From positions 84,771-148,770 of the forward strand of contig MKVQ01000013.1 of NCBI GenBank assembly GCA_001899635.1: 64,000 nucleotides of DNA. The letters are read 5' to 3'. The notes beneath the pieces are model-generated. The model did not search any database and was not told the origin of the DNA. It saw only the letters and a program-made list of their open reading frames with translations. Below, one piece after another: positions 18,513-27,664 of the stretch. A program made the translations under genes and the position numbers. Position 1 is the stretch's first letter, and every line of letters begins with the position of its first letter. This stretch comes from Myxococcales bacterium 68-20 (GTDB lineage Bacteria > Myxococcota_A > Polyangia > Polyangiales > Polyangiaceae).

Positions 18513-18669
18513 CTCGCCGGCGTCGCATCCGTGTCGGTCGACGCTCGAAGGCGGCCAGCGGGCACGGCTGCGTCACGCGGGCGCCACTTGCGCCCCGGCC
18601 GGCGCCACTCGCGTCGTGCCCTGAAGCCTTCTCTTGACCAAAGACCGGGGCCCGGCGATAGCTGAGCCC

Positions 18670-19596
18670 GTGGCGGAGACCTCGCGCTCGCTCGCTCGAG
18701 TCGGCGGCCGACTGCGGTCGGTGGCCCCGCTCGCCCGCCGACTCTTCCACTCGGCGACGTCGAGCGTGGACGAGTGGATGACCTCGAAGCTCGGGGAGGG
18801 GTTCAACGCTCGCCTCGGCCGCGTGCCGTTGAACCTCACCGCGACCGGCGTGGACCCGTTCGGGATGGATCCGCAGTGGACGAAGTACGCCCTGGCGTCC
18901 GTCGCGCTCCTCCATCGTCACTACTTCCGCACCGAGGTCGTGGGCGCGGAGAACATCCCGAGCTCACGCGTCCTGCTCATCGCGAATCACTCCGGCCAGA
19001 TTCCGCTCGATGCCGCGCTGATCGGGGCCTCGCTCTTCATGGACGTGGAGCCGCCGCGGTTCATGCGGGCGATGGTCGAGAAGTGGACGCAGACGCTGCC
19101 GTTCGTCTCCCTCCTCTTCTCGCGCGTCGGTCAGGTCGTCGGTGTTCCGGAGAACGCGAAGCACCTCCTCATGAACGAGGAGGCCCTGCTCGTCTTCCCC
19201 GAAGGCATCCGCGGGATCTCGAAGCCGTTCTCGAAGCGCTACCAGCTCGCCGACTTCGGGCTCGGCTTCATGCGGCTCGCGATCGAGACGCAGACCCCCA
19301 TCGTGCCGGTCGCGGTGGTCGGCGGCGAAGAGCAGTACATCTCGCTCGGCAACTTCGACGCGCTCGCGAAGCTGCTGCGTGCGCCCAACATCCCGATCCT
19401 CCCGCAGCTCCTCCTGCCGTTCGGCGCGCTCCCCCTCCCCACCCGCTACCGCATCTACTTCGGCGAACCGATGCGCTTCGGCGGCGATCCCGACGACGAC
19501 GACGCCGTCATCGAGGAGAAGGTCTTCGTCGTGAAGGCGACGATCCAATCGATGCTCAACCGCGGGCTCAAGACGCGAAAGAGCGTCTTCTTCTGA
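18670..19596 (+). CDS. lysophospholipid acyltransferase-like protein (PlsC/LPLAT)
   Basis: Predicted membrane-bound acyltransferase of 308 residues. The active-site block is NHSGQIPLD (about residues 108-116), the variant found in the MGAT-like LPLAT group, followed by FPEGIRG as the acceptor-binding motif and VVGGEEQY further on. GTG at 18670 is preferred; an in-frame TTG at 18634 would add 12 residues. Amphipathic and hydrophobic stretches around PFVSLLFSRVGQVVG fit peripheral membrane binding. It probably acylates a lysophospholipid or another alcohol. The SDR gene follows after 110 bases that contain a strong hairpin. Confidence 0.82.
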   Translation: MAETSRSLARVGGRLRSVAPLARRLFHSATSSVDEWMTSKLGEGFNARLGRVPLNLTATGVDPFGMDPQWTKYALASVALLHRHYFRTEVVGAENIPSSRVLLIANHSGQIPLDAALIGASLFMDVEPPRFMRAMVEKWTQTLPFVSLLFSRVGQVVGVPENAKHLLMNEEALLVFPEGIRGISKPFSKRYQLADFGLGFMRLAIETQTPIVPVAVVGGEEQYISLGNFDALAKLLRAPNIPILPQLLLPFGALPLPTRYRIYFGEPMRFGGDPDDDDAVIEEKVFVVKATIQSMLNRGLKTRKSVFF

Positions 19597-19637
19597 TGCT
19601 CATGATGAACCGACCGCGCCGCCTCATCGTGAGCATC
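19595..19637. terminator. 14-bp stem hairpin after the acyltransferase gene
   Basis: GATGCTCATGATGA at 19595-19608 pairs with TCATCGTGAGCATC at 19624-19637 in 13 of 14 positions, with a GC-rich 15-base loop. It starts right at the stop codon of the acyltransferase gene. It may be a terminator, attenuator or RNA-processing element between it and the SDR gene at 19706. Confidence 0.55.
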
Positions 19638-19705
19638 CGGACGCCGAGCCGCCGCGCGGCGGCCGCTCACCTCGACCGCGGGCTCCGAAGGGCGGGCTGC
19701 TCGCG

Positions 19706-20701
19706 ATGATGGGTCCCACGAGCGGCCCCCGATCCGAGCCGCCGCCGGGCTCGCGGCGCCCTGCCCCGCTCCCGCGCGGCCACGGCACCGTCCTCGTCAC
19801 CGGCGCCTGCGGGCGACTCGGCAAGCGCGTCATCCGCGTCCTCCACCGCGAGCGCTCGGTCGTCGGCGTCGATCGCCGTCCGTTCCCCGACAAGCCGAAG
19901 GACGTACGCCACGAGCAGGTCGACATCCGGCGCAAGAAGCTGAAGGACATCTTCCGCGCGGAGCCGATCGAGGCCGTCGTCCATCTCGGCGTCCTGCACG
20001 ACCCACGCGCCTCGCAGGCCGAGCATCACTCCTGGAACGTCGCCGGGTTCCAGAAGCTCCTCGAGTACGTCGCGCAGTTCGACGTGCCGAAGCTCGTCGT
20101 CCTGTCGAGCGCGAACGTCTACGGACCGCAGCCCGACAATGCGCAGTTCCTCACCGAGGACGCGCCGCTGCTCGGTGGCGCGCGCTTCGGCGAGATCCGC
20201 GACCTCATCGAGGTCGACATGCTCGCGCAGGGCTTCTTCTGGAAACACCCCGGCACCGAGACAGTCATCCTCCGGCCGGTGCACATCCTCGGCAGCGTCC
20301 ACAACGCGGCCTCGAACTTCCTCCGGCTGCCGACGATCCCGACGCTCCTCGGCTTCGATCCGATGATCCAGGTGATCAACGAGGTCGACGTGGTTCGGGC
20401 GCTGCGATGTGCGCTCGCTCCCGGCAAGCGCGGCATCTACAACGTTGCCGGCCCCGATCCGCTGCCGCTCTCCCACGCCATCCGGATCCTTCGCCGTCCG
20501 AGCGTGCCGGTGCCGTACACGCTCGGTAAGGCGGTGCTCAAGCGCCTCTGGTCATTCCGTCTCACGACTTTCCCGGCCCCGGAGCTCGATCACATCCGCT
20601 ACGTATGCATGGTCGACGACCGGCGCGCGCGCGCAGAGCTCGCGTACAAGCCGGAGGTGCCGATCGACGAGACGGTCAAGAGCGTCGACTCCGAGGCGTG
20701 A
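19706..20701 (+). CDS. NAD-dependent epimerase-like SDR protein with altered active site
   Basis: 331 residues with an extended-SDR fold. A Pro/Arg-rich head precedes the Rossmann start GTVLVTGACGRLGKRVI, where GACGRLG replaces the usual GGTGFIG. LSSANVYGPQ marks the active-site Ser strand. The expected YxxxK is FGEIR in FGEIRDLIEVD: Tyr is Phe and Lys is Arg, so classic dehydrogenase or epimerase chemistry is doubtful. C-terminal EVDVVRALRCAL and GIYNVAGPDP are family-like. It could bind a dinucleotide as a regulator or use another mechanism. It follows the acyltransferase gene, which hints at lipid or envelope work. Confidence 0.75.
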   Translation: MMGPTSGPRSEPPPGSRRPAPLPRGHGTVLVTGACGRLGKRVIRVLHRERSVVGVDRRPFPDKPKDVRHEQVDIRRKKLKDIFRAEPIEAVVHLGVLHDPRASQAEHHSWNVAGFQKLLEYVAQFDVPKLVVLSSANVYGPQPDNAQFLTEDAPLLGGARFGEIRDLIEVDMLAQGFFWKHPGTETVILRPVHILGSVHNAASNFLRLPTIPTLLGFDPMIQVINEVDVVRALRCALAPGKRGIYNVAGPDPLPLSHAIRILRRPSVPVPYTLGKAVLKRLWSFRLTTFPAPELDHIRYVCMVDDRRARAELAYKPEVPIDETVKSVDSEA

Positions 20702-20794
20702 CGGCGAGCAACCGACCGAGGCAGGTCTTCATGCAGCGGGTCCCGCTCGCTGCGCTGCCCGAGACCGCTCGCATTGCGCGAGCGAGGCCGCCGC

Positions 20795-21043
20795 TCACCA
20801 CTCTGCGATCATGTCGAGCACGCGGGCGACGAGCGCGGACTCTTCGTCCCGCCCCGCCTCCGAGAGCTCTTCGCAGACGGCGATGAAAGCCGCCTGGACG
20901 CCTGCTCGGCCGAGACCGCGACCGGATAGCTCGATCGCCACGCTTCGGAGCGCGGCGGTCGGATCATCCGCGCCGAGCGCCGCTCGCACCTGATCTCGCG
21001 CATTGCTCAACGCCATCGGATTGGCAGCGGTATCGAGCCCCAT
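20795..21043 (-). CDS. small helical protein, unknown
   Basis: 82 residues starting ATG at 21043. The composition is Ala/Glu/Arg-rich and helical (DQVRAALGADDPTAALRSVAIEL, then AFIAVCEELSEAGRDEESALVARVLDMIAEW). There is no signal peptide. The sequence looks coding because of strong third-position GC and a compact fold-like pattern, but no family is recognised. It lies between the SDR gene and the decayed binding-protein remnant. Confidence 0.5.
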   Translation of the reverse strand: MGLDTAANPMALSNARDQVRAALGADDPTAALRSVAIELSGRGLGRAGVQAAFIAVCEELSEAGRDEESALVARVLDMIAEW

Positions 21044-21139
21044 GGCCGATCAACGTAGCTCGGCGAATCGAGCGCGCCAGAGACACACGTTGCCCCAGCG
21101 ATCCCCATACGGCATCGCTTGGCATCGCGAACGCAGCGC

Positions 21140-21300
21140 TCCGCTCAGCACGGACGGATCGTCGCGCTCGATTCGATCGCCCGGCGTCGCTGGAGATCTT
21201 CCGGATGTCGATGAGCGCCGCCGTCTCCTCGATCACGGGCTCATAGTCGAGGTTGCCCGAGACCTCGGTGACGCGGACCGGCGTGCCGATGGCGACTGCA
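21140..21300 (-). pseudogene. decayed C-terminal copy of the adjacent binding-protein gene
   Basis: The minus strand encodes GTPVRVTEVSGNLDYEPV and then IEETAALIDIRKISSDAG, matching the C-terminus of the intact neighbour (GTPVNVTGASGKLDYDPV, then TEETTGAIDIWKISADGK). Nucleotide similarity runs over about 150 bases (near 21145-21290 against 21493-21640). There is no start and the frame wanders into non-coding sequence on both sides. It is the remnant of a tandem duplication. The rest of 21300-21480 holds nothing I can support. Confidence 0.7.
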
Positions 21301-21492
21301 AGGACGCCTGGATCAAGCGGATCGAGGCCGAGGCGCTCGCCTCTCGCCAGGCACGCTGAGCGACGCTTCACGCTCGCCGGGCGTGGAGATCCCGGAGATG
21401 GACTGGCGACCTCCGACCAGCTCGGGCCTCGCGCCCTGACCAACCGCAGCGGTAGGCGTTTGGCCCGCGTCGATTGAACGCGTCGCGCGCGC

Positions 21493-22935
21493 TCAGCGCG
21501 GGTCGATCGTGGTGCTCGATTCGATCGCCTTGCCGTCGGCGGAGATCTTCCAGATGTCGATGGCCCCCGTCGTCTCCTCGGTGACCGGATCGTAGTCGAG
21601 CTTGCCCGATGCACCAGTGACGTTGACCGGGGTGCCGGCACCGAGCGCGTCGGCCACCTTCGTCCAGTTCGCAGGCGTGATCGGGATCTCCGCTGCGCCG
21701 GGCGCCGAGAGCTTCCGGAGCCCGCGAGCGATGCCGATCCCAGTGACGGCCTTCTCCTGGCGAAGCGACCAGGCCGCGCCGTAGAACACGAGCCACGTCG
21801 CGTCGTACGTGTGCGGGACGAATGCGAGCGCGCCCGGGTCCTTCTTGAAGGCCGCGTTGTAGCTCGTCTTGAAGAGCTCGAACGTCGGCCCCTCCGGGAC
21901 GGCAGGACGGCTCCCGACGACGCGCGGAAAGAGCGAGGCGGCACCGGCGGCACCGCTCAAGAGGTCGGGGTTCGCGGCGCTGTCGGTGAGGAAGAAGCTG
22001 ATGTTCTCGTAGCTGGCGAGCGATGTCGCCGCGTTGAGGAACGCGACCGCGTCGGCCGTCTGCGAGGAGAAGAAGAGGACGAACGGCGGCTTCGTGGAGG
22101 CTGCGTCGACGATCGCGGCGTCGCGCTGGCTCGCGGTCTCGTACGGGATCGCCCGCACGGTTCGCCCATCCTTCTGGAACGCGGCGGTGAAGACATCCGC
22201 GAGCGCCGTACCGTATGCCCCCTTCTCGTTCACGACGACGACGTTCGTCGCGGTGGGGAAGCTCGTCGTCAGGTGACGCGCGATCGCCGCCCCCTGCACC
22301 GTATCCGGCGTCGCGGTCCGCCAGAGGAGACCGGGATCCTGGTCGGTCGCGGTGGCGACGTCATGACCGGTCAGCGCCGGGCTCGACGCCGCCGGTGAGA
22401 TCACGAGCACGCCCTGCTCCTTGATCGCGTCGAAGACGGCGATGGTGTCGCCCGACGCGCTCGGCCCGACGATGGCGGGGACCCCCAGCACGTCGGCGAG
22501 ATAGCGCGCACTGGCAACGGCGGCGTCGGCACGCTTGAGCGAGTCGTATTGCGAGTTCTCCGCGACATCGCAGAAGACGATGCCGAAGGGCCGACCGTCG
22601 AGCCCTCGCTCCTCGTTCACCTGAGTCGTCGCGAGCCGAATCGCGTCCTCTCGTCCGCGCTGGGTCTCGACGCTGCGGTCCATCAAGGCGCCGATCGTGA
22701 TCACGCCTTCGTAGTTCTTCGGGCGGGTGAGGAGATCCGGCGGGAAGGTCGTGGTGCAGCGCGGGCTCGGAGGTGCACGCTCGCACAGCCCGGAGGCGCC
22801 GCACACGAGCCCCGCCCCGAAGGCGGTCCGGCAGTCCGCGTTCTTGTTGCAGGAGGTGACGTCTTCGCGCGTGAGCGTGCAGCTCATCGCGATCGCGGCA
22901 ACGGCACCGAGCGCAGCGAGTCTAGAAAGTGCCAA
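21493..22935 (-). CDS. ABC-type branched-chain-like substrate-binding lipoprotein
   Basis: 480 residues from TTG at 22935; an ATG at 22983 would add 16 residues and overlap the upstream gene by 62 bases. The signal ends AAIAMSC, a lipobox. A short Cys-rich segment (CNKNADC, VCGASGLCE) resembles the small disulphide domain of myxobacterial lipoproteins. From about residue 75 the protein is a periplasmic-binding fold type I: VITIGALMDRS, then PAIVGPSASGDTIAVFDAI and VLVISPAASSPALTG, as in Leu/Ile/Val-binding proteins. No permease or ATPase genes are nearby, so it may be a sensor partner of the kinase encoded in the same direction. Confidence 0.82.
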   Translation of the reverse strand: MALSRLAALGAVAAIAMSCTLTREDVTSCNKNADCRTAFGAGLVCGASGLCERAPPSPRCTTTFPPDLLTRPKNYEGVITIGALMDRSVETQRGREDAIRLATTQVNEERGLDGRPFGIVFCDVAENSQYDSLKRADAAVASARYLADVLGVPAIVGPSASGDTIAVFDAIKEQGVLVISPAASSPALTGHDVATATDQDPGLLWRTATPDTVQGAAIARHLTTSFPTATNVVVVNEKGAYGTALADVFTAAFQKDGRTVRAIPYETASQRDAAIVDAASTKPPFVLFFSSQTADAVAFLNAATSLASYENISFFLTDSAANPDLLSGAAGAASLFPRVVGSRPAVPEGPTFELFKTSYNAAFKKDPGALAFVPHTYDATWLVFYGAAWSLRQEKAVTGIGIARGLRKLSAPGAAEIPITPANWTKVADALGAGTPVNVTGASGKLDYDPVTEETTGAIDIWKISADGKAIESSTTIDPR

Positions 22936-23830
22936 CGACTTCGACTCCCGCGCCCGCAGGCCGTGCCTCCACGCGAAGCCCATGACCGGTAGCGTTCCCT
23001 TGGTTCTTGCCGACCTTCACCGATGCCTTGTCGTCGCTGTCCCCCGCGAGGAGGAAGTATAGCCCCACACCGCCGAGCACGACGCCCGAGACGAGGGCGA
23101 TGTCGGTGACGAGCCCGAACGTCTTGTCTCGATCGATCGCCGCGCGCGCGTCGGCGTTGCACAGCCGGCCTGCCGGAGCGGCCGTGCAGCCCGCGTCCGC
23201 GTCGCTCCGCGCCGAGAGCGTGAGCACCCCGAAGACGCCGGCGGTCGCGAGCGCAGCGCCGCCCGTGCCGAGGAGCACGATCGGCAATACACGCGTCGGC
23301 TTCTCGGGCGGCGGCTCGGGAGCCTTCGGCGGCGCGGGCTCCTCGGTCTTCGCAGAGGGCTCGGCTCCGTTCTGCTCCTTCTCGGCAGCGCGTCGCTTCT
23401 CCTCTTCTTCCCGAGCGCGCTCGTCGGCCTTCCTCTGCTCCTCGACGCGCTTCCTCAGGTTCACGAGGCGCTTCTGGACGATGTCACGATCTTTCGCCTT
23501 GCCGCTCGCGAGGTACTTCTCGAGCGCGTCGACCGCCTCCACATACCGACCGAGCCGCTCGAGCGCGTTCGACACGTTGAAGAGCAGCTGCGGCCGCCCG
23601 CTGAGCTCGTACGCCTCGACGAAGGATGCGTGCGCCTCCTCGTAACGGCCCTCGGCATAGGCAGCGTCGCCCTTCTCGAAGAGCTCTCGCGCGCGCACGT
23701 CGGCGGCGGCTTTTTCGGGCGCCTTCGCCGGCGCCGCCGCGGCGACCCCCGTGAGTGGGTGAGCAGGCACGAGCTGGCCCGAAACACCGATGGCTACGAC
23801 GATGGCCGCGAAGAGATGTCGCCCGGTCAT
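22922..23830 (-). CDS. TPR protein with two C-terminal membrane helices
   Basis: 302 residues. A signal peptide (to about 35, VAAAAPAKA) is followed by TPR-like helices (ARELFEKGDAAYAEGRYEEA, then ALERLGRYVEAVDALEKYL), a charged coiled stretch rich in Glu/Arg/Lys, a Pro-rich linker, and two transmembrane helices near 193-212 and 248-268. This layout is common next to Hanks kinases in Myxococcota. Its start overlaps the kinase stop (ATGA at 23827-23830), and its own stop overlaps the start of the binding-protein gene: a three-gene coupled unit. Confidence 0.78.
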   Translation of the reverse strand: MTGRHLFAAIVVAIGVSGQLVPAHPLTGVAAAAPAKAPEKAAADVRARELFEKGDAAYAEGRYEEAHASFVEAYELSGRPQLLFNVSNALERLGRYVEAVDALEKYLASGKAKDRDIVQKRLVNLRKRVEEQRKADERAREEEEKRRAAEKEQNGAEPSAKTEEPAPPKAPEPPPEKPTRVLPIVLLGTGGAALATAGVFGVLTLSARSDADAGCTAAPAGRLCNADARAAIDRDKTFGLVTDIALVSGVVLGGVGLYFLLAGDSDDKASVKVGKNQGNATGHGLRVEARPAGAGVEVVGTF

Positions 23831-25629
23831 TCCCAGGGGTTGATGTTATCCGTCTTCGGGCGTCCGTCCGAGTTTCCCTTCACCTTCCCGACCGGAGCCG
23901 GTCCCGGCTGGGGTCCGGGGGCCGCCGCGCCGCGCGGAGCAACGGCCCCCGTCGGTGCCGACGCGCTCGCCGGAGCTCCGCTCGAGCCCTCGGGGGAAGC
24001 GGAGGAGGTCGGCCGCAAGCCGATCGTCGCAGGCGGAGGAGCATCCGTGAACTCGACGAGCATGCTCTCGTGACCGAGCGCCGATACGCGAAGCGTGTGG
24101 GTCTTCCCGTCGCGAGCGAACGGCCGCGAGACGCCCCCCGTTCCCACCGCGACGCCGTCGATCTCGATCGATGCCGTCGGCGGCGTGACCTTGACGTCGA
24201 TCGTGAATGTCTCGGCGGAAGCCGCGGCGGCCACCGTCCGGGCTGCGTCGTCTCGGTGCACGCCGCGCAGGAGGACGACGGAGACGAGGATCGCGAGCCC
24301 GAGGCCGAGGCCGATGACGATCGTGATCGCCGCCGAGCCGCGCGGCCCCGTTCCCGGCGGCCCCGACGAGCCCGCCCCATAGCTCGGGAGGCGGTCGACC
24401 GCCGCCCCTGGCGGAGTCGCGCTTCCGCCCCTTCCAGGATGATGCTCGCCGTAACCGTACCCGGCTGCGAAGCCGCCCGGCATCGAGCCATGGGGGATCG
24501 ATGCGCTCGGGTTCGCCATCGGACGGTGGGAGTGGTGGGAATGCTGCGAAACGGGCGTCGGAGCGCTCGACGCCCGCACCGGGTACGGTGCCGAAGGCGA
24601 CGCCCCAGCCGGCGCAGAGGGAAAGGCGGCCATGCTCTGCACCGTCGCGAACCCGCCCGTCGATCCCGGCGCGTGGTGGTGGAGGACCTCCGTCGCCGAC
24701 TGATGGCTCCCGCTGTTGCCTCTGAACGTCGGTGCCCAGATCATCCGCGATCGCTCGTTCGCGAACGGGAGGAGCGCCTCGCCGAGCGCGCGCATCGTAG
24801 GGAAGCGATCCTGCGCCTGGAGGGCCATCGCGCGCTGGATGACGCGATCGAACGGAGCGGGGAGCTCCGGGTTGCGTTCGCGCGCCGGGACGAACTCCCC
24901 TTTGCAGATCGCCATCGCCAGCGCGACGAAGTTGTTCCCGAGATCCGCGAACGGCCGGACCGCCGTGGCCGCCTCGTAGAGGATGACGCCCATCGAGTAC
25001 TGATCGGAGCGTCCGTCGGCCTGCTTGTCGGCTCGCATCAGCTCGGGGGACGCGTAATGCGGGGTGCCGACGAACGCGGAGTCCGTCGTGAGCGCGGCCT
25101 GCTGCGAGTCGTGAACGAGCTTCGAGATGCCGAAATCGAGGACCTTCGGCACGATCTCGCCGTTCCACGAGCGAGACAGGAAGATGTTCGACGGCTTGAT
25201 GTCGCGATGGACGATCCCGTGCTCGTGGGCGAAGTCCACCGCGGCGATGATCGGGAGGAGCAGATCGACGATCGTCTCGATCGGCAGGCGCCCCTCGCGC
25301 CGGATCATCGCGGAGAGCGATTCACCCTCGAGGTGCTCCATCACGAGGCACGGCAGGCCGCCCATCATTCCGACGTCGGTGACGTCGACGATGTTCGGGT
25401 GCCGGATCCGAGACGCGAGCTGCCCCTCGCGGAGGAAGCGCGCGACCACGATCTCGTCGTCGAGGAAGCGCTTGCGCAGGGTCTTGATGGCGACGCGCTT
25501 GTCGAGCCCGGTGTGGACGGCGTCGAAGACGTCGCCCATGCCGCCAGAGCCGATCTTCGCTCGGACCTTGTAGTGTCCGAGCGAAGTCGTCGGCAGGCTA
25601 TCGCCGGTCCGCTCCATCACGTTGAACAT
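23827..25629 (-). CDS. Ser/Thr protein kinase with PEGA-like extracytoplasmic domain
   Basis: 600 residues from ATG at 25629 (a second ATG at 25617 is also possible). The kinase domain covers about 19-285: GSGGMGDVF, VAIKTL, HRDIKPSN, DFGISK, and SPELM at the end of the activation segment. A His/Ser/Pro/Gly-rich linker leads to a transmembrane helix near 432-455 (AAITIVIGLGLGLAILVSVV). Outside, a PEGA-like unit begins FTIDVKVTPPTASIEIDGVAVG. The C-terminus is Ala/Pro-rich and ends NINPWE. It is first in the unit with the TPR protein and the binding lipoprotein, which could deliver a signal to it. Confidence 0.88.
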   Translation of the reverse strand: MFNVMERTGDSLPTTSLGHYKVRAKIGSGGMGDVFDAVHTGLDKRVAIKTLRKRFLDDEIVVARFLREGQLASRIRHPNIVDVTDVGMMGGLPCLVMEHLEGESLSAMIRREGRLPIETIVDLLLPIIAAVDFAHEHGIVHRDIKPSNIFLSRSWNGEIVPKVLDFGISKLVHDSQQAALTTDSAFVGTPHYASPELMRADKQADGRSDQYSMGVILYEAATAVRPFADLGNNFVALAMAICKGEFVPARERNPELPAPFDRVIQRAMALQAQDRFPTMRALGEALLPFANERSRMIWAPTFRGNSGSHQSATEVLHHHAPGSTGGFATVQSMAAFPSAPAGASPSAPYPVRASSAPTPVSQHSHHSHRPMANPSASIPHGSMPGGFAAGYGYGEHHPGRGGSATPPGAAVDRLPSYGAGSSGPPGTGPRGSAAITIVIGLGLGLAILVSVVLLRGVHRDDAARTVAAAASAETFTIDVKVTPPTASIEIDGVAVGTGGVSRPFARDGKTHTLRVSALGHESMLVEFTDAPPPATIGLRPTSSASPEGSSGAPASASAPTGAVAPRGAAAPGPQPGPAPVGKVKGNSDGRPKTDNINPWE

Positions 25630-25810
25630 CCTATCAGGATGCGCTCGCGAGCGCTTTGCTGCCTGAAGCCCTCGGCGCACATCGGCTCCCGCCCCGGGAG
25701 CGGGCTCGCATGCCGCGGGCGAGCGCTCGAGGTCGGCGGGCAGCGCCCGAGCTCGCGGCGAGGCCCCGCGCCTGAATCCGACCCCGGGTCCGGGTCCGGC
25801 TGCGGGAGGC

Positions 25811-27664
25811 TCAGAAGCCCGGATCGCAAGCGAGCGGCGTGGCGAACACCGCCGCCGACCGTCCCCGATCCGCCGCGAAGAAGGCGACGATCGCGCGTCC
25901 GTCGGGCCGCACCGCGAGGGCCGGCTGCCCTGCGTTGATCGACTCCGGCGAGACGACGAGCGCCTCACCACGCGGGTCGAGATCGCGCCCGAGGCGGACC
26001 GCGACCACCCGATGCTCCCCCGGCAGACCGTCGGCGTGGGCGAGGAGCAGATCACCGTCGGGCAGCGCGGCGAGCGTCGGTGACATCCCCTTGCCGATTA
26101 CACGAATGGGGCCGAGTGTCGTCGCCCCCTCCCCGTCCGGGGCGAACCCGGCGACGACGATCGACCACTCTCGATCGCCCGCCTCGCGCTCGGCCCACGC
26201 GATGACACCGCCGCCCCCCCATGGCGCGACGGAAGGGGTACCGACGGTCGCGCCCTTGCGGGAGAGCGCCACGAGCGGCCCCGCCGGCGCGAGCGAGGCG
26301 TCGGTGACTCCGACGTAGAACATCGAGGGCCGCCGGAGCGCGACGACCGCCCCGCCGTCGTCGCGACCGGCGGCGCGTACGAGCTCGGGTCCGAATGCGA
26401 CGGGGCGCGGGCTCCTGGTCGACGGGCGCGGAGCGTCGGACAGCTTCGAGAACCCCGGCGGACGATACGGGTTGCTCTTCGGGGCGGCGGAGGCGCGCGA
26501 GGCGACGCCGGGCGCCGTCGCCCGCGCGACAGGCCCGCCGCCGGGCAACGGCCAGATGCTGCGGGCGCGGACGCCACGAAGATCGTCCACTACCAGCGCC
26601 ATGATCGACCCGCCGCGAGCGACGATGCGAAACGCTGGTGCTTCGCCGGCGCTCGTGATCGTCCGGGCGTCGTCTGCATCGATGCGCACGTCGAGGCTGT
26701 CGGAGTCCTCCTCGAGCCCGGCCTCGACGACGGCATGGCTCACGAGCGTCGGCGACTTCACGCGGACCGTCTCGGCGATGCGCAGCCCCGATCCCTCGAC
26801 GCGGATGCCGACGGCCTCCCTACTCCCCGACGCGAGCGCGACCCCGAACCCAGTCTCGAGGACCGTGACGTCGAGGCCCGGTCCGATCTGCGCGCGCGGC
26901 GTGAGCACGCGCGCATCACCCGACGCCACACACCCGCCTGGGGGAGGAGGAGGCACCGCGAGCCCGCCTGGGCGCGAGAGCGGCGTCCGTTCCGAGAGCG
27001 CGACGTTCGGCTCGCGCACGATCGTCGTCATCGACGACGGCGCGCCGCCCGAGCCCGCGACGAGCGCAACGGCAACGGCGACGAGGCCGTGCGAGACGAG
27101 AAGGCCAACCGCGGCTCGGCGCGCCGTGCGTGCGCGAGGAACGACCGCCGGCGCATCGTTCGGCAGCGGCCGCGGCCATTCGCTGATCGCCCGGGCGATC
27201 TTGCCGTCGCTGGCCTCGAGCCTCGGCACCGGCGGCGCAGCGAGGGCCTCGTCCGTGAGCATCGAGACCTCGTGCACGCTCTCGAGCTCGGAGGCCGACA
27301 GCTCGATCATCGACGCGCTCGAGTCGGCCGCTGCGACGCCCGTCGAGTCGAGCGTCGGCACGGTGGAGCGCTCGCTGGGCCGCTCGACGTCGCTCCCCGA
27401 GCTCGAGCGATCGTCATCACCGCGAAGCAGCGCGGTCGGCGGCGCCTCCGTGGTGAACGACGAGCCTGACCGCGGGTCGTCTTTGCGTGGGCGAGCCGAC
27501 GGCCGGCGAAACACCTCCGACGTGGGAAACGTGAGCGTGCGACGCGTCGGAGCGGCCATCGGCGTCGCGACGTCGTGCGTGTCGTTCCCGAACGCCTCGA
27601 AGTCCGCCCCCGCAGCGCCGCCCCCGACCTTCGCGCTCGACGTCTCCCCCTCTCGTGAACCCAC
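25811..27664 (-). CDS. single-pass membrane protein with propeller-like exterior, unknown
   Basis: 617 residues from GTG at 27664, which has AGAGAGG seven bases upstream; the open frame above it reads as Arg/Glu-rich noise. The N-terminal 180 residues are Ser/Thr/Pro/Asp-rich and probably disordered and cytoplasmic. One transmembrane helix follows (VGLLVSHGLVAVAVALVAG). The rest is beta-rich with repeated units such as GTPSVAPWGGGGVIAWAE, SPTLAALPDGDLLLAHAD and QPALAVRPDGRAIVAFFA, resembling blades of a propeller. No catalytic motif is visible. The disordered Ser/Thr-rich part would suit a kinase substrate, given the kinase gene just downstream; that is inference. Confidence 0.65.
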   Translation of the reverse strand: MGSREGETSSAKVGGGAAGADFEAFGNDTHDVATPMAAPTRRTLTFPTSEVFRRPSARPRKDDPRSGSSFTTEAPPTALLRGDDDRSSSGSDVERPSERSTVPTLDSTGVAAADSSASMIELSASELESVHEVSMLTDEALAAPPVPRLEASDGKIARAISEWPRPLPNDAPAVVPRARTARRAAVGLLVSHGLVAVAVALVAGSGGAPSSMTTIVREPNVALSERTPLSRPGGLAVPPPPPGGCVASGDARVLTPRAQIGPGLDVTVLETGFGVALASGSREAVGIRVEGSGLRIAETVRVKSPTLVSHAVVEAGLEEDSDSLDVRIDADDARTITSAGEAPAFRIVARGGSIMALVVDDLRGVRARSIWPLPGGGPVARATAPGVASRASAAPKSNPYRPPGFSKLSDAPRPSTRSPRPVAFGPELVRAAGRDDGGAVVALRRPSMFYVGVTDASLAPAGPLVALSRKGATVGTPSVAPWGGGGVIAWAEREAGDREWSIVVAGFAPDGEGATTLGPIRVIGKGMSPTLAALPDGDLLLAHADGLPGEHRVVAVRLGRDLDPRGEALVVSPESINAGQPALAVRPDGRAIVAFFAADRGRSAAVFATPLACDPGF

